Notes: a model not told the origin generated them from the letters alone. DNA of 64,000 nt from Achromobacter arsenitoxydans SY8 (GCF_000236785.1 NZ_AGUF01000055.1:124001-188000); one strand, 5' to 3'. Positions 8,823-17,533 are shown, numbered from the stretch's first letter. Translations and numbers: made by a program.

Positions 8823-9803
8823 TCAGGGAGTCATTGCAAGGGCCAGGTCGAAGGCCGCCACCAGGGACGCGTGGTCGGCCAGCCCCTTGCCGGCGATGTC
8901 GAATGCGGTGCCGTGATCGACGCTGGTGCGCACGAAGGGCAGGCCGACGGTGACATTGACGCCATGGTCGATACCCAGGTATTTCACGGGAATCAGACCC
9001 TGGTCGTGGTATTGGGCCACCACGATGTCGAACTCTCCGCGCCTGGCCCGCATGAATATCGTGTCGCCGGGCCACGGGCCGCTGGCATCAATGCCTTCGG
9101 CGCGGGCGGCGGCGATGGCGGGTTCGATGATGTCGATGTCCTCACGGCCGAACTTGCCGCCTTCGCCCGCGTGCGGGTTCAGGCCGGCGACCGCAACGCG
9201 CGGAGAAGCGATGCCCATCTGGCGGCAGGCGCGGTCCGCCAGGCGGATTGCGGCGAGCTCGGATTCGGGGGTGACCAGGGCGATGACGTCAGCCAGCGCA
9301 ACGTGGATGGTCACCAGCAGCACGCGCAGTTCGTCGTTGGCCAGCATCATCGCGAAGTTGCGTGTCTGTGAGCGTTCGGCCAGGATTTCGGTGTGGCCCG
9401 GAAAGTCGATGCCGGCCTCGTGCATGGACTTCTTGTTCAGCGGGGCGGTCACGATGGCGCGGATGCGGCCGGCCAGCGCGTCGTCGATCGCGGCGCAGAC
9501 GTAATCGTAGGCGCCGCGGCCGGCAAGGGCGCTGACCTGCCCCAGGGGCAGGTCAGCCGGCAGGGCGGGACTGCAGGCGATGACCTGGATCCGCCCCGCG
9601 TCGGGCCGGGCCTGGCCGATATGCGCAATCTCGGCGATCTCCAGCCGGGCGCCCAACTGCGCGGCGGCGCGGTGCAGCGCGCCGGCATCGCCATACACCA
9701 CACAGGGCACGCTCAGGCCCTGCGCGTAAGCCTTGACGACGATCTCGGGGCCGATGCCGGCGGCATCGCCCATGGTGATACCCACGGGCAGAGTAGTGTT
9801 CAC
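8823..9803 (-). CDS. pdxA: 4-hydroxythreonine-4-phosphate dehydrogenase family protein (PdxA/PdxA2)
   Basis: The PdxA family oxidises 4-phospho-hydroxy-L-threonine in pyridoxal phosphate synthesis. The PdxA2 branch acts on 4-phospho-D-threonate or D-erythronate. The 326-residue protein has GDAAGIGPEIVVKA at the N-terminus, the metal-binding His in PGHTEIL, NPHAGEGG, PWPGDTIFMRAR and QYHDQGLIPVKYLG. The GTG at 9803 puts the family's usual N-terminus about 11 residues before GDAAGIGPE. There is no surA or ksgA neighbour, which biosynthetic pdxA often has, and no DUF1537 kinase, which pdxA2 often has, so the branch is unresolved. Confidence 0.85.
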   Translation of the reverse strand: MNTTLPVGITMGDAAGIGPEIVVKAYAQGLSVPCVVYGDAGALHRAAAQLGARLEIAEIAHIGQARPDAGRIQVIACSPALPADLPLGQVSALAGRGAYDYVCAAIDDALAGRIRAIVTAPLNKKSMHEAGIDFPGHTEILAERSQTRNFAMMLANDELRVLLVTIHVALADVIALVTPESELAAIRLADRACRQMGIASPRVAVAGLNPHAGEGGKFGREDIDIIEPAIAAARAEGIDASGPWPGDTIFMRARRGEFDIVVAQYHDQGLIPVKYLGIDHGVNVTVGLPFVRTSVDHGTAFDIAGKGLADHASLVAAFDLALAMTP

Positions 9804-9871
9804 GATGCGTGCAATGGGGAGGGGTTTGCAGTCAATGCTACACCCGATCCCGGGCGCAGCTCGCGCCGGCC

Positions 9872-10180
9872 TTACTTGGTGGAATTCTTGGGCGGCTCGA
9901 TGACGCCGCATTCGAAGGTGACCGTGGCGCGCTTGGAGCCCAGGCCGGTCGCGTGGTTGGACGTGATGTTGGGCTTTTGCAGTTTGCGGCCAATGGACTG
10001 GCAGTATTGGTCGGCGCGCTGCAGGGCCTGGTTCTTGATTTCAACCCAGCTGAGCAGTTGGGCGCCGGAACTGTACGTGACCGTATACATGTCCTTGTCG
10101 ACGGACGTGACTTCGCTCATGCTGGAACAGGCGGTCAGCAGGGTGAGCAAGGCGGCGGCGGGGGCAAGGCGTGCAAGCAT
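9872..10180 (-). CDS. Small putative lipoprotein
   Basis: A 102-residue secreted protein. The first 18 residues form a lipoprotein signal peptide ending LLTAC, so Cys18 would be lipidated. The mature part has a single beta-rich domain (MYTVTYSSGAQLLSWVEIKN) and a conserved-looking CQSIGRKLQ with a second Cys. It is widespread in Burkholderiales as a short hypothetical lipoprotein. I chose the ATG at 10180, which starts the signal peptide; a longer frame from 10210 is not needed. No function is assigned. Confidence 0.75.
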   Translation of the reverse strand: MLARLAPAAALLTLLTACSSMSEVTSVDKDMYTVTYSSGAQLLSWVEIKNQALQRADQYCQSIGRKLQKPNITSNHATGLGSKRATVTFECGVIEPPKNSTK

Positions 10181-10252
10181 GAAAGGTCCAGGATTCGCGA
10201 CAGGCCCCATTACACCATCTTGTTGCGAGGACGGGAAAGGCGGGGCCGGGTT

Positions 10253-10711
10253 TCAGGGCGCGCCGACGGCGCTGCGGCGGTCGACCTTGCGGCTGAGCAC
10301 AATGGACGTCTGCGTCTGCTTGACGCCGTCGATCAGGCCAATGCGGTCCAGCAGTTCGTCGAGCTGCTCGTGGGTTTCGCAGCGCAGGAAGATCAGGTAG
10401 TCATAGGGACCACTGACCGACGAAACCTCCTCGACCTCGGGCATTTTCTCCAGCTCGCGGATCACCGCCGCCGGCGTCTTGGGCAGCACGCTGATGAAGC
10501 AATAGGCGCGCACCGCAGCCTCTTCCAGCAGGCGTCCCAGGCGCACCCCGTAGCCAGCCACGATGTGCTCGCGTTCCAGCCGGGCGATGCGGGCCACCAC
10601 GGTGGTGCGGGCCAGCCCGAGCTTGCGGGCCAGGATGGCCGCCGGTTCGCGCGCATTGGCCTGCAGCAGGCTGAGCAGTTGCCGGTCGATGGCGTCGAGT
10701 CGTTCGTTCAT
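10253..10711 (-). CDS. Lrp/AsnC family transcriptional regulator
   Basis: A 152-residue cytosolic DNA-binding regulator of the feast/famine family. Residues 1-60 form the winged HTH (LDAIDRQLLSLLQANAREPA, then KLGLARTTVVARIARLE). Residues 65-140 form the RAM ligand-binding domain (GPYDYLIFLRCETHEQLDELLDRI). The ligand is usually an amino acid, but which one is not visible. The neighbours on the same strand are a hypothetical HTH-like protein upstream and a lipoprotein downstream, with no obvious target operon. The ATG at 10711 is the family start. Confidence 0.9.
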   Translation of the reverse strand: MNERLDAIDRQLLSLLQANAREPAAILARKLGLARTTVVARIARLEREHIVAGYGVRLGRLLEEAAVRAYCFISVLPKTPAAVIRELEKMPEVEEVSSVSGPYDYLIFLRCETHEQLDELLDRIGLIDGVKQTQTSIVLSRKVDRRSAVGAP

Positions 10712-10790
10712 GCGGAGGGCTATGGCGTAGGGCCGGAAGGCGAAGTGCCGACGGTACAGGCGCCGGCCCGCCGGCGTCAATGCGGCGCCG

Positions 10791-11396
10791 CTAGCCGTCG
10801 GATTCGGGTGGGATGCCGCCGTGATAGATACGCCCGTCGAATTCGAAGCGCGTGATGGTTTTGTGGGCGGCATCGAAAATGCGGTCGCGGCTGGCGTCGT
10901 CCAGGCCGTCGTGGTCCGCGAAGCTGAAGCGGCACAGGTCGATGTCGCTGTCGTAGAACGCGCTGTGCACGAAGCGGCTGACGTCCGCCTCATGGGCAAA
11001 GTGCGCGAATTCGCGCAGTTGCTCCATTTCATGGAAAGAGCCGTTGCGGCTGACCAGCAGCATGCCGAACTTGCGTTCTTCGTCCGCCATGGGTTCCGGC
11101 GGGGCCGGGGCGCCGCCCGCCTGGGGATCCTTGCAGTCAAAGTGCGCGCCGACTTCGCGCATGGCCGCCAGCACGCGCTGCCATTCGTGTTCGTCGAGCG
11201 TCAGGCGGGCCATCATGTAGAACAGCCGTTGCCGGCCCAGCGATCGGGGCTCGGAGCCGCCCACATAGCTGGACCACGGCGTCGCCGCGTCCAGTCCCGC
11301 CAGTTCGGCCATTTTGGCGTCGCTGTATCCCAGCCTGTCCTGCAGTCGTTGCATGGACTGCGCGTCTGGGGGGGCATAGTTCTGGATCGTCTTCAT
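10791..11396 (-). CDS. Hypothetical protein with an HTH-like N-terminus
   Basis: A 201-residue soluble protein that I do not recognise. Residues 15-75 look like an XRE-type helix-turn-helix (DRLGYSDAKMAELAGLDAAT). The C-terminal half has RKFGMLLVSRNGSFHEMEQL and an acidic stretch (FYDSDIDLCRFSFADHDGLD), with no signal peptide or membrane segment. The ATG at 11396 has GGAG about 9 bases upstream. It lies 80 bases before the Lrp-type gene on the same strand, so it may share its transcript. A DNA-binding role is only a guess. Confidence 0.65.
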   Translation of the reverse strand: MKTIQNYAPPDAQSMQRLQDRLGYSDAKMAELAGLDAATPWSSYVGGSEPRSLGRQRLFYMMARLTLDEHEWQRVLAAMREVGAHFDCKDPQAGGAPAPPEPMADEERKFGMLLVSRNGSFHEMEQLREFAHFAHEADVSRFVHSAFYDSDIDLCRFSFADHDGLDDASRDRIFDAAHKTITRFEFDGRIYHGGIPPESDG

Positions 11397-11599
11397 GAAC
11401 GCGCTCCGGTTGTGCCGCGAGCCCGGAGCCGGTGCCGGCGGCGTGCGCCGCGCTGCCCTTGCGGCTACGCTTCATGCTAGCGCGGCGCCCGGCGCTTGCC
11501 TAGCGTTGGGGCGTGTCTTGTGCCGACCGCCCGCCGCCGGTGCGCCGGCCGCGCCATGCTAGGATTTGCGCCGAAATTCACTGCCAGGAGGCATTCATC

Positions 11600-11845
11600 A
11601 TGGACACCCAGGAACAAATCGCCGTAATCGTGCACACCATTTCGCATCAGGGCGGCCGCATCGACGCGCTCAATTCCACGCTGGTGTCGATGCTGCACCT
11701 GGTGAAAGGTTCGCCCGGATTGCGCGAAGCCATCGAGGCCCAGTTGGAGCAGAATTACTCCAGTCTGCTGGCCCGGTCCGAGAATCCGCAATACGTGGCC
11801 GGCTTTGAAAGCGTGCGCGACATGATCGTGGCCGCCTTGAAGTGA
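11600..11845 (+). CDS. Small conserved hypothetical protein
   Basis: An 81-residue, mostly helical soluble protein beginning MDTQEQIAVIVHTISHQGGR. It is supported by a strong AGGAGG site (11586-11591) eight bases before the ATG. It has no cysteine, signal or membrane segment, and I do not recognise a family. It is divergent from the 10791-11396 gene. A DnaA-box-like inverted element follows its stop immediately. Confidence 0.6.
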   Translation: MDTQEQIAVIVHTISHQGGRIDALNSTLVSMLHLVKGSPGLREAIEAQLEQNYSSLLARSENPQYVAGFESVRDMIVAALK

Positions 11846-11858
11846 TCCTGGCGGCCCA

Positions 11859-11897
11859 AGTTACCCACAACTTCTGTGGACAAGCCTTGGGATAGCC
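11859..11897 (+). repeat. Inverted DnaA-box-like element, copy 1
   Basis: TTACCCACA (11861-11869) and, facing it, TGTGGACAA (11875-11883) each match the DnaA box TTATCCACA at 8 of 9 positions. They are followed by GCCTTGGGATAGCC. The same block, with only the four spacer bases between the boxes changed, recurs at 15556-15594. DnaA binding is inferred from the motif alone. Confidence 0.6.
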
Positions 11898-12068
11898 CGG
11901 GCATAGATGTGTAATATCCTTTAATTACAATGGCTTGCCGGCAGCGCTCAAAGGCGGCTCCGGAGGCGCTGTCCCGTGCGCGCTTTCCGCGTCGGCACAG
12001 GGCGGTCAAGCCGGGTAATATGCGGCCCCATGCGGAATCAGTATTCATTGGAATACCGGAGCGGAGCA

Positions 12069-12302
12069 ATGACGGCTCGAGTTTCGGAAGCGGCAAAGCT
12101 GGCGGCCTTCGACCCCGGCAAACTCTCCCCCGAGGCGCGCGAGAGCTGGGAGCGCATGGGGCATGGTTTCAAGGCCTGGCACGATTTCGACCAGCGGCAC
12201 CCTATCCTGCGACGCCTTGCGCGGCTGCCGATCATCGGCAGCCTGTACCGCAATGCGCGGCGCCGCCACGTACAGCGCGCCAGCGGCAAGCTGGTGATAT
12301 AA
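12069..12302 (+). CDS. Small basic hypothetical protein
   Basis: A 77-residue basic protein beginning MTARVSEAAKLAAFDPGKLS and containing RRLARLPIIGSLYRNARRR. It has no recognised domain. GGAG lies close to the ATG at 12069; an in-frame ATG at 12030 would add 13 residues. It ends 14 bases before the stop of the convergent DedA gene. The coding call rests on codon pattern and open frame only, so confidence is modest. Confidence 0.45.
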   Translation: MTARVSEAAKLAAFDPGKLSPEARESWERMGHGFKAWHDFDQRHPILRRLARLPIIGSLYRNARRRHVQRASGKLVI

Positions 12303-12316
12303 GCAAGCCGGGCGGG

Positions 12317-12880
12317 CTACCTGCGGCGGCGGGCGCTCAGCCGATAGGCCAGCCAGATAAGCACGCCGATGGCCGCGGCCACCGCCAGCTTGGTTTCGAC
12401 GCCGTGCAGGCGTCCCAGCAGGGCTTCGATCGTCCGGCCGAAGACGTAGCCCAGCAAGCTGAAGCATGCCGCCCAGATCGCCGCGGCAATGGCGTTCAGC
12501 ACCAGATACCGCAGCGGCGACACCCGTGATACGCCCAGGGCCACCGGCCCGACCGTACGCAAGCCATACAGGAAGCGCAACGCCAGGATGAACCCGTCCG
12601 GATACCGGTCGATGGCGGCCAGAGCCCTATCGAAAGCGGGCTTTTCGCGGATGCGCCGCACATAGCGATGGTCGCGGTAGCGCCGGCCCAGATAGAACAG
12701 CAATTGGTCGGCCAGGAACGATCCGGCGAATGCGCAGAGCATCACGTGCGGCAGGTGAAACAGCCCCTGGTGCGCCAGGAAGCCGGCGAACACCACCACG
12801 CTTTCGCCTTCAAGAAAGGTGCCGCCCAGCACGGCCCACAGGCCGTAGTCGGCGATGAACTGGTGCAGTTCAGGATTCAT
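12317..12880 (-). CDS. DedA family membrane protein
   Basis: A 187-residue inner-membrane protein of the DedA superfamily, a group of probable lipid scramblases or proton-dependent undecaprenyl-phosphate flippases. The family motif FAGSFLADQLLFYLGRRYRD (residues 50-69) is seen, followed by the conserved R-x-x-P-G-like region around RFLYGLRTVGPVALGVSR and four to five hydrophobic helices. The ATG overlaps the stop of the upstream MocR-type gene (ATGA), so the two are probably translationally coupled. Confidence 0.88.
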   Translation of the reverse strand: MNPELHQFIADYGLWAVLGGTFLEGESVVVFAGFLAHQGLFHLPHVMLCAFAGSFLADQLLFYLGRRYRDHRYVRRIREKPAFDRALAAIDRYPDGFILALRFLYGLRTVGPVALGVSRVSPLRYLVLNAIAAAIWAACFSLLGYVFGRTIEALLGRLHGVETKLAVAAAIGVLIWLAYRLSARRRR

Positions 12881-14316
12881 CCCGTCCTTTCATCCACGAT
12901 GCGGGCCAGGGTAAGCAGGGCGCGGGAAATGTCGGGCGTGATGCGTTGCCCGCAACTGATGCGCAGGAAGTGGTTGTAGCGGGCGCCGTTGGAGAACATG
13001 GCGCCGGGCGCGACGCGTATTCCCTGCCGCAGGGCGGCCTCGAATACGTCCGTGCCGGACACCTGCTGGGGCATTTCCACCCACAGCAGCATGCCGCCTT
13101 GCGGCACGCTCAGGCGCGTGCCAGAAGGGAAGTGCGCCGCAATGGCCTCCGCCGTCAGGTCGCGCTGCCGCTTCAGTTCCCGGCGCAGCCGCGACAGGTG
13201 GCGGTCGTAGGCGCGCGATCCCATGAACTCGGCCACCGCGATCTGCGCCAGCGGTTCGTTGGGGCGGCTCTGCGCGAACTTCAGCATGGCGATGCGCGCC
13301 TTCCAGCGGCCGCCCAGCAGCCATCCCAGCCGCATGCCCGGCGCCAGCGTCTTGTGCATCGACGAGCAATAGATCACGTTGCCGGTCGCGTCCCAGGACT
13401 TGGCGGCTGCCAGCGGCGTGTCGTCGTCCGTCAGGGCGCCATAGGTGTCGTCCTCGATCAGCGGTACCTGCTGGCGTTCGCACAGGGCCACAAGGCGGGC
13501 CTTCTGTGCGTCCGGCATCACGCAACCCAGGGGGTTCTGGAAATTGGGCACGACGACCACCGCGCGGATGTTGCCGTGCGTCTGGAAGGCCAGGTCCAGC
13601 GCCTCGATCGAAAGCCCATGCTGCGGGCTGGTGGGGATCTCCAGCGCGCGCATGCCCAGGCTTTCCAGAATCTGCAGCAGGCCGAAATAGGCTGGAGACT
13701 CCACGGCGATGGTGTCGCCCGGTCGCGCGACGGCGCGCAGCGCCAGGTTCAGGGCTTCGATGCAGCCGTGCGTGACGATGACGTCGTCGGGCGTGGCGTT
13801 GATGCCATTGGCCAGCGCCCGGCGTGCCAGCACGGTGCGCAGGTCCGGATGCCCCTGTGGCGGCACCGGACTGACCAGCACCTCGGGCGACTGCCGCAGG
13901 GCGCGCGTCATCGCCTGCTTCAGTTCCTCCATGGGGTAGGCCTGGGGCACGGCCGCGGCCAGCGCAAAGTTGGCGCTGACGGGATGGGCTTCGCACTTTG
14001 CGATGAAGTCCGACACGCGGTCATGGATGCCGACGTACTGGGCCGCGCCCAGGGTCTGGCGGATATCGGGCTCGTTGACGGGGGGAATGCTATTGCGCCG
14101 GGGCTTCAGCACAAAATAGCCGGAACGCGGCCGGGCTTCGATCAGCCCGTCGTCTTCCAGTTGGCGGCAGGCTTGCAGCGCGGTCGACAGGCTGACGTGA
14201 TGCGTGCGCACCAGCGTGCGCACGGAGGGCATGCGCTGGGCGGGCGCAAGCACCCCGGTCTGGATGGCGCGCCGGTAGTGATTGGCCAGGCGTAGGTACA
14301 GCGGTTGAGGATCCAT
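12877..14316 (-). CDS. MocR-type regulator (GntR HTH fused to aminotransferase fold)
   Basis: A 479-residue MocR/GabR-like regulator. Residues 1-75 are a GntR winged HTH (LYLRLANHYRRAIQTGVLAP, MPSVRTLVRTHHVSLST). Residues 100-475 are a fold-type I aminotransferase domain with the PLP-binding lysine in SSMHKTLAPGMRLGW. Such proteins usually sense an amino compound through PLP and control a neighbouring gene. The candidates here are the coupled dedA-like gene and the divergent DUF2917 gene. The ATG at 14316 has GGGGAG about 12 bases upstream. TCTGTRCC occurs twice in the divergent promoter region, 55 bp apart, as a possible operator. Confidence 0.88.
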   Translation of the reverse strand: MDPQPLYLRLANHYRRAIQTGVLAPAQRMPSVRTLVRTHHVSLSTALQACRQLEDDGLIEARPRSGYFVLKPRRNSIPPVNEPDIRQTLGAAQYVGIHDRVSDFIAKCEAHPVSANFALAAAVPQAYPMEELKQAMTRALRQSPEVLVSPVPPQGHPDLRTVLARRALANGINATPDDVIVTHGCIEALNLALRAVARPGDTIAVESPAYFGLLQILESLGMRALEIPTSPQHGLSIEALDLAFQTHGNIRAVVVVPNFQNPLGCVMPDAQKARLVALCERQQVPLIEDDTYGALTDDDTPLAAAKSWDATGNVIYCSSMHKTLAPGMRLGWLLGGRWKARIAMLKFAQSRPNEPLAQIAVAEFMGSRAYDRHLSRLRRELKRQRDLTAEAIAAHFPSGTRLSVPQGGMLLWVEMPQQVSGTDVFEAALRQGIRVAPGAMFSNGARYNHFLRISCGQRITPDISRALLTLARIVDERTG

Positions 14317-14485
14317 GCGCCGATCTTGCTCCCCGTGGCAGGTGTGAGGGTAGGCACAGATCCGTTCAAAGTACACCATAACAGCGCCAAAATCGAGCTT
14401 CTGCATCGGTACAGAAAGGCGATATGTGTGGCTGTTGCGCAGAGCAGGGCGCGCGTAGCCTGTCATGGTCCGACTGGAGATAACC

Positions 14486-14866
14486 ATGACCCCGAATATC
14501 GCCCCCAACGACTCTCAATCCCGCTTGCAGCTCGCTGCCGGTTCCAGCCGGCTGCTGGTCATGCGCGCCGGCGCCGCCGTTGTCTGCACCGAGGGCAGCG
14601 TGCGCGTCGAAGAGGCGGCAAACAGCCTGGAAGCCGCAGGTGGACTGCATCGCGTGGTTTCCGTCAGGGTGAACGCCGGCGAGGTCCATGGGCTGGCGTA
14701 TGGCGGCGCCGTGCGCCTGGCGGCGCTGGGCGGCGCCCAGGTGATATGCCTGGAGGCGGAAGGCTTCGCGCGCTCCGCAATGCGATGGGTGACGGCTTTT
14801 TTTCAGAGATTTTTCCCGAAAAGCAGAAACAATTCCCTGGGTGCGCTGCACAAGATTTCAAAATGA
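14486..14866 (+). CDS. DUF2917 domain protein
   Basis: A 126-residue protein whose first 85 residues fit the short beta-rich DUF2917 domain common in Burkholderiales (LQLAAGSSRLLVMRAGAAVV, then an acidic/alanine repeat and YGGAVRLAALGGAQV). The C-terminus is basic. I chose the ATG at 14486, with GGAG seven bases upstream, over the ATG at 14465. It is divergent from the MocR-type regulator, which may control it. The function is unknown. The initiator tRNA gene follows 20 bases after its stop. Confidence 0.7.
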   Translation: MTPNIAPNDSQSRLQLAAGSSRLLVMRAGAAVVCTEGSVRVEEAANSLEAAGGLHRVVSVRVNAGEVHGLAYGGAVRLAALGGAQVICLEAEGFARSAMRWVTAFFQRFFPKSRNNSLGALHKISK

Positions 14867-14886
14867 TGTATGATTCACACATCAGA

Positions 14887-14963
<77 letters not shown>

Positions 14964-15031
14964 GTTTCAAGCAGTACCGGATCCGCCGGTGGCGCAGTCA
15001 AGTCGCCCCCCCGCAGGGTCCCATGAAAAAA

Positions 15032-15058
15032 AAGCCGCGATCATGTCGCGGCTTTTTT
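15032..15058 (+). terminator. Intrinsic terminator after tRNA-fMet
   Basis: A 9-bp stem AAGCCGCGA/TCGCGGCTT (15032-15040 with 15046-15054) with a 5-base loop is followed by seven T residues and preceded by an A run. It ends the tRNA transcript. Confidence 0.88.
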
Positions 15059-15190
15059 TCGTCCCTTCATTGCGCTGGGTCATCCCTACGCTCCCGCCTG
15101 GCGAGTCCCGGGTATCCCCGGCCGCACACGTACGCAACCCTGCGCTACCATGGGTCACGCGCGCTAGTTTGCCGCACACGAGGAGGGTCC

Positions 15191-15535
15191 ATGGGAACAG
15201 CTAAATACGATCATCCGGGCTACGTTGCCGACACGGGGGCTGAAGGCAAGTACCACGTGGGCATCTGGTGCCCGCATGGTTATCCTGCCCACATCCACAT
15301 CGGCCGCCCGGCCGAACGAGGCGACCCCCAGGCGCTGCTGCGGTTGCGGATACCGGACGGCGTGTTTCAGTCCCTGCCGGACGATCCCGAAACCTTGTGC
15401 CGCCGCGCGTTGGGCCAGGCGCTGGGTGCCGGGTTGCTGCGTTCCGTCGCTGTCGACGGCGAATACCAGGAACTGCGCTTCCAGCTCGATGCGGAACCCT
15501 GGTCCGGGCCGATGCAGGCGGCAAACAACGCCTGA
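15191..15535 (+). CDS. Hypothetical protein, 114 residues
   Basis: A small soluble protein starting MGTAKYDHPGYVADTGAEGK. A strong AGGAGGG site lies just before the ATG at 15191. It contains a histidine- and cysteine-containing stretch (GIWCPHGYPAHIHIGRP) that could bind metal, then a leucine/arginine-rich region. I do not recognise the family, and the metal idea is only from the His/Cys spacing. It stands alone between the tRNA and a DnaA-box-like element. Confidence 0.6.
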   Translation: MGTAKYDHPGYVADTGAEGKYHVGIWCPHGYPAHIHIGRPAERGDPQALLRLRIPDGVFQSLPDDPETLCRRALGQALGAGLLRSVAVDGEYQELRFQLDAEPWSGPMQAANNA

Positions 15536-15555
15536 TTCGTCCGTTGTTCGCAGAC

Positions 15556-15594
15556 AGTTACCCACAAGGATTGTGGACAAGCCTTGGGATAGCC
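15556..15594 (+). repeat. Inverted DnaA-box-like element, copy 2
   Basis: The same arrangement as at 11859-11897: TTACCCACA, then TGTGGACAA in the opposite orientation, then GCCTTGGGATAGCC. Outside the four-base spacer the two copies are identical over 35 bases. It lies 20 bases after the 15191-15535 gene. Confidence 0.6.
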
Positions 15595-15653
15595 TCTGTG
15601 TATTTTCGGTTTTTTGAGTAATAACAAGGGCTTGGCGCCTGCGGTCAACAATT

Positions 15654-15675
15654 GGCCGACGCCGGCCCTTTTTTT
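15654..15675 (+). terminator. Weak intrinsic terminator
   Basis: A 5-bp all-G/C stem GGCCG/CGGCC with a 4-base loop is followed by a C and seven T residues. It may end transcription from the 15191-15535 gene before the flavoprotein gene. Confidence 0.5.
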
Positions 15676-15816
15676 GCGCCCGCGGCCTGGCGTCTTGCCG
15701 GCGTGAGACAATCCCCTGGCCCTGGTTTGTCGCCACCCGCCCATCCTTCCCGAACACTTTTCCAGAATGCGTCCTCTGTTGCCCGTCCTCCCGTCCTTCA
15801 TCAAGGCGGTGGCGCC

Positions 15817-17055
15817 ATGAGCCTGTCCGCCCGACGCGTTGCCGTCATCGGCGGCGGACCCGCCGGCTTGATGGCGGCGGAAGGCCTGAGCGCCAGGGGC
15901 CTGCAGGTCGATGTATACGACGCCATGCCGTCGGTCGGTCGGAAATTCCTGATGGCGGGCCGAGGCGGGCTGAACCTGACGCACAGCGAGCCGCCGGATC
16001 CCTTTCTGGCCCGCTATGGCACGCGCGCGGAGCACGTGGCGCCGTGGCTGCAGACCCTGGACGCAGGCGGATTGCGGGCCTGGGCCGACGGGCTGGGGAT
16101 TTCGACATTCGTGGGCTCATCCGGCCGCGTCTTTCCCCAGGAAATGAAGGCGGCCCCACTGCTGCGGGCCTGGCTGGCCAGGTTGCGCGGCAGCGGGGTG
16201 CGCTTCCACATGCGGCACCGCTGGCTGGGCTGGCCCGCGGGCGCGACGCCGAGCGCGGATACGTTGCGTTTCGCCACGCCCGAGGGCGTGGCGACCCGGG
16301 AGGCTGATGCCGTCGTGCTCGCTCTGGGCGGCGGCAGTTGGGCCAAGCTGGGGTCGGACGGGGCCTGGGCGGCGGGGCTACTGGCGCACGGTATTCCGGT
16401 GGCGGCGCTGCGTCCCGCCAATTGCGGGTTTGACGTCGCCTGGTCGGATCACTTCCGGGAGCGGTTCGCCGGCCACCCCGTCAAGTCGGTGTCGATGCAT
16501 TGCGGCGGCCCGGCTCGGCAGGGCGAATTCGTCGTTTCGGCGACCGGCATCGAAGGCAGCCTGGTCTACGCGCTGTCCGCCCCGCTGCGGGATCAGATCG
16601 ACGCCCGGGGCAGCGCCGTGGCGATGCTGGACCTGGCTCCCGACTGGTCGGCCGAGAAGGTCATGGCGGCGGTTACACATCCGCGCGGCGCGCGCTCCAT
16701 GTCCAGTCACCTGCAGAGCAGGCTCGGGCTTACCGGCGTCAAGGCGGGTTTGCTGCGTGAATGCGCCTCTGCCGACGATTTCCGCGATCCGGCCCGCCTG
16801 GGGCTGCGGATCAAGGCGCTGCCGGTAACGCTGGTGCGGGCGCGCCCGATCGACGAAGCGATCAGCACGGCCGGCGGTGTTTCGTTCGATGCGCTGACCG
16901 CCGGGCTCATGCTGAAAGCTGCGCCGGGCGTGTTCTGCGTGGGAGAAATGCTGGATTGGGAGGCGCCTACCGGCGGCTACCTGTTGACGGCCTGCATGGC
17001 CAGCGGCGCGTTCTGCGCCGCCGCCGTCGCGGATTTCCTGGGCGCGCAGCCCTGA
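15817..17055 (+). CDS. HI0933/TIGR03862-type flavoprotein (NAD(P)/FAD-dependent oxidoreductase)
   Basis: A 412-residue cytosolic flavoprotein. The N-terminal FAD dinucleotide-binding motif is VAVIGGGPAGLMAAEGL (residues 8-24). It is followed by the family signature FLMAGRGGLNLTHSE, a second FAD region ALGGGSWAKLGSDG, and the C-terminal ATGGVSF-like AGGVSFDALT and GEMLDWEAPTGGYLL that contact FAD. Members of this family are reported as oxidoreductases of unsettled substrate. I chose the ATG at 15817 because it begins the Rossmann fold as in relatives; the longer frame from 15652 has no similarity. Confidence 0.88.
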   Translation: MSLSARRVAVIGGGPAGLMAAEGLSARGLQVDVYDAMPSVGRKFLMAGRGGLNLTHSEPPDPFLARYGTRAEHVAPWLQTLDAGGLRAWADGLGISTFVGSSGRVFPQEMKAAPLLRAWLARLRGSGVRFHMRHRWLGWPAGATPSADTLRFATPEGVATREADAVVLALGGGSWAKLGSDGAWAAGLLAHGIPVAALRPANCGFDVAWSDHFRERFAGHPVKSVSMHCGGPARQGEFVVSATGIEGSLVYALSAPLRDQIDARGSAVAMLDLAPDWSAEKVMAAVTHPRGARSMSSHLQSRLGLTGVKAGLLRECASADDFRDPARLGLRIKALPVTLVRARPIDEAISTAGGVSFDALTAGLMLKAAPGVFCVGEMLDWEAPTGGYLLTACMASGAFCAAAVADFLGAQP

Positions 17056-17062
17056 TGCGGAA

Positions 17063-17467
17063 TCAGGAGCTGGACGGATGGGCGGCCATGCCGGTGGGCG
17101 CGCGCGGGGCAAGGTCTCCGACGACGTGACCCACGACGGGGGCGCCGCCCTCGGGTTGCGTAATGATGCCGATGACGCGGGTAATGGCGCTGGCGGGGAT
17201 GGTCGTGCCATGCGCGGGATCCTGCACCAATTGCCAGATGGTGGTGTTCGCGCCGCCGACGTCCCCGTCAACCAGGTCCGAGGAATCCAGGCAGTTGCGC
17301 GCAAAGAAGGACCAGTCCGAGGCCGTACAAGGCAAACCATGCGCCGTGGCCAGGCGAGCCAGCGCCAGGGGGGCATCCGCCTGACTGGCGGCGTGCTGGG
17401 CGGCTGCGCCCAGCGATACGTCCAGCGACAGCATACGGAGAAACTCTACAACGTTGTCCGTGTTCAT
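17063..17467 (-). CDS. Nif11-like domain small protein
   Basis: A 134-residue protein. Residues 1-55 (NVVEFLRMLSLDVSLGAAAQ, then LALARLATAHGLPCTASDW) fit the Nif11 helical domain. That domain is found in small proteins near nitrogen fixation genes and as leader of some modified peptides. A double glycine at 71-72 (DGDVGG) lies where leader cleavage would occur in such precursors. The remaining 60 residues are Gly/Ala/Pro/Thr-rich and lack cysteine. The ATG at 17467 has AGGAGA nine bases upstream. No maturase, peptidase or exporter is visible nearby, so a peptide-precursor role is speculative. The Nif11 call is by eye. Confidence 0.55.
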   Translation of the reverse strand: MNTDNVVEFLRMLSLDVSLGAAAQHAASQADAPLALARLATAHGLPCTASDWSFFARNCLDSSDLVDGDVGGANTTIWQLVQDPAHGTTIPASAITRVIGIITQPEGGAPVVGHVVGDLAPRAPTGMAAHPSSS

Positions 17468-17533
17468 TCTTGGTCTCCTGTGAGGGCTGTTCTGGTCGAA
17501 TCGCCGGCTATGCGGAAGCCGGTCGGCGACTGG

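Noticed and set aside
12946..14295. A 449-codon open frame antisense to the MocR-type gene
   Set aside because: Its composition is that of a shadow frame. The minus strand carries a clear PLP-binding regulator.
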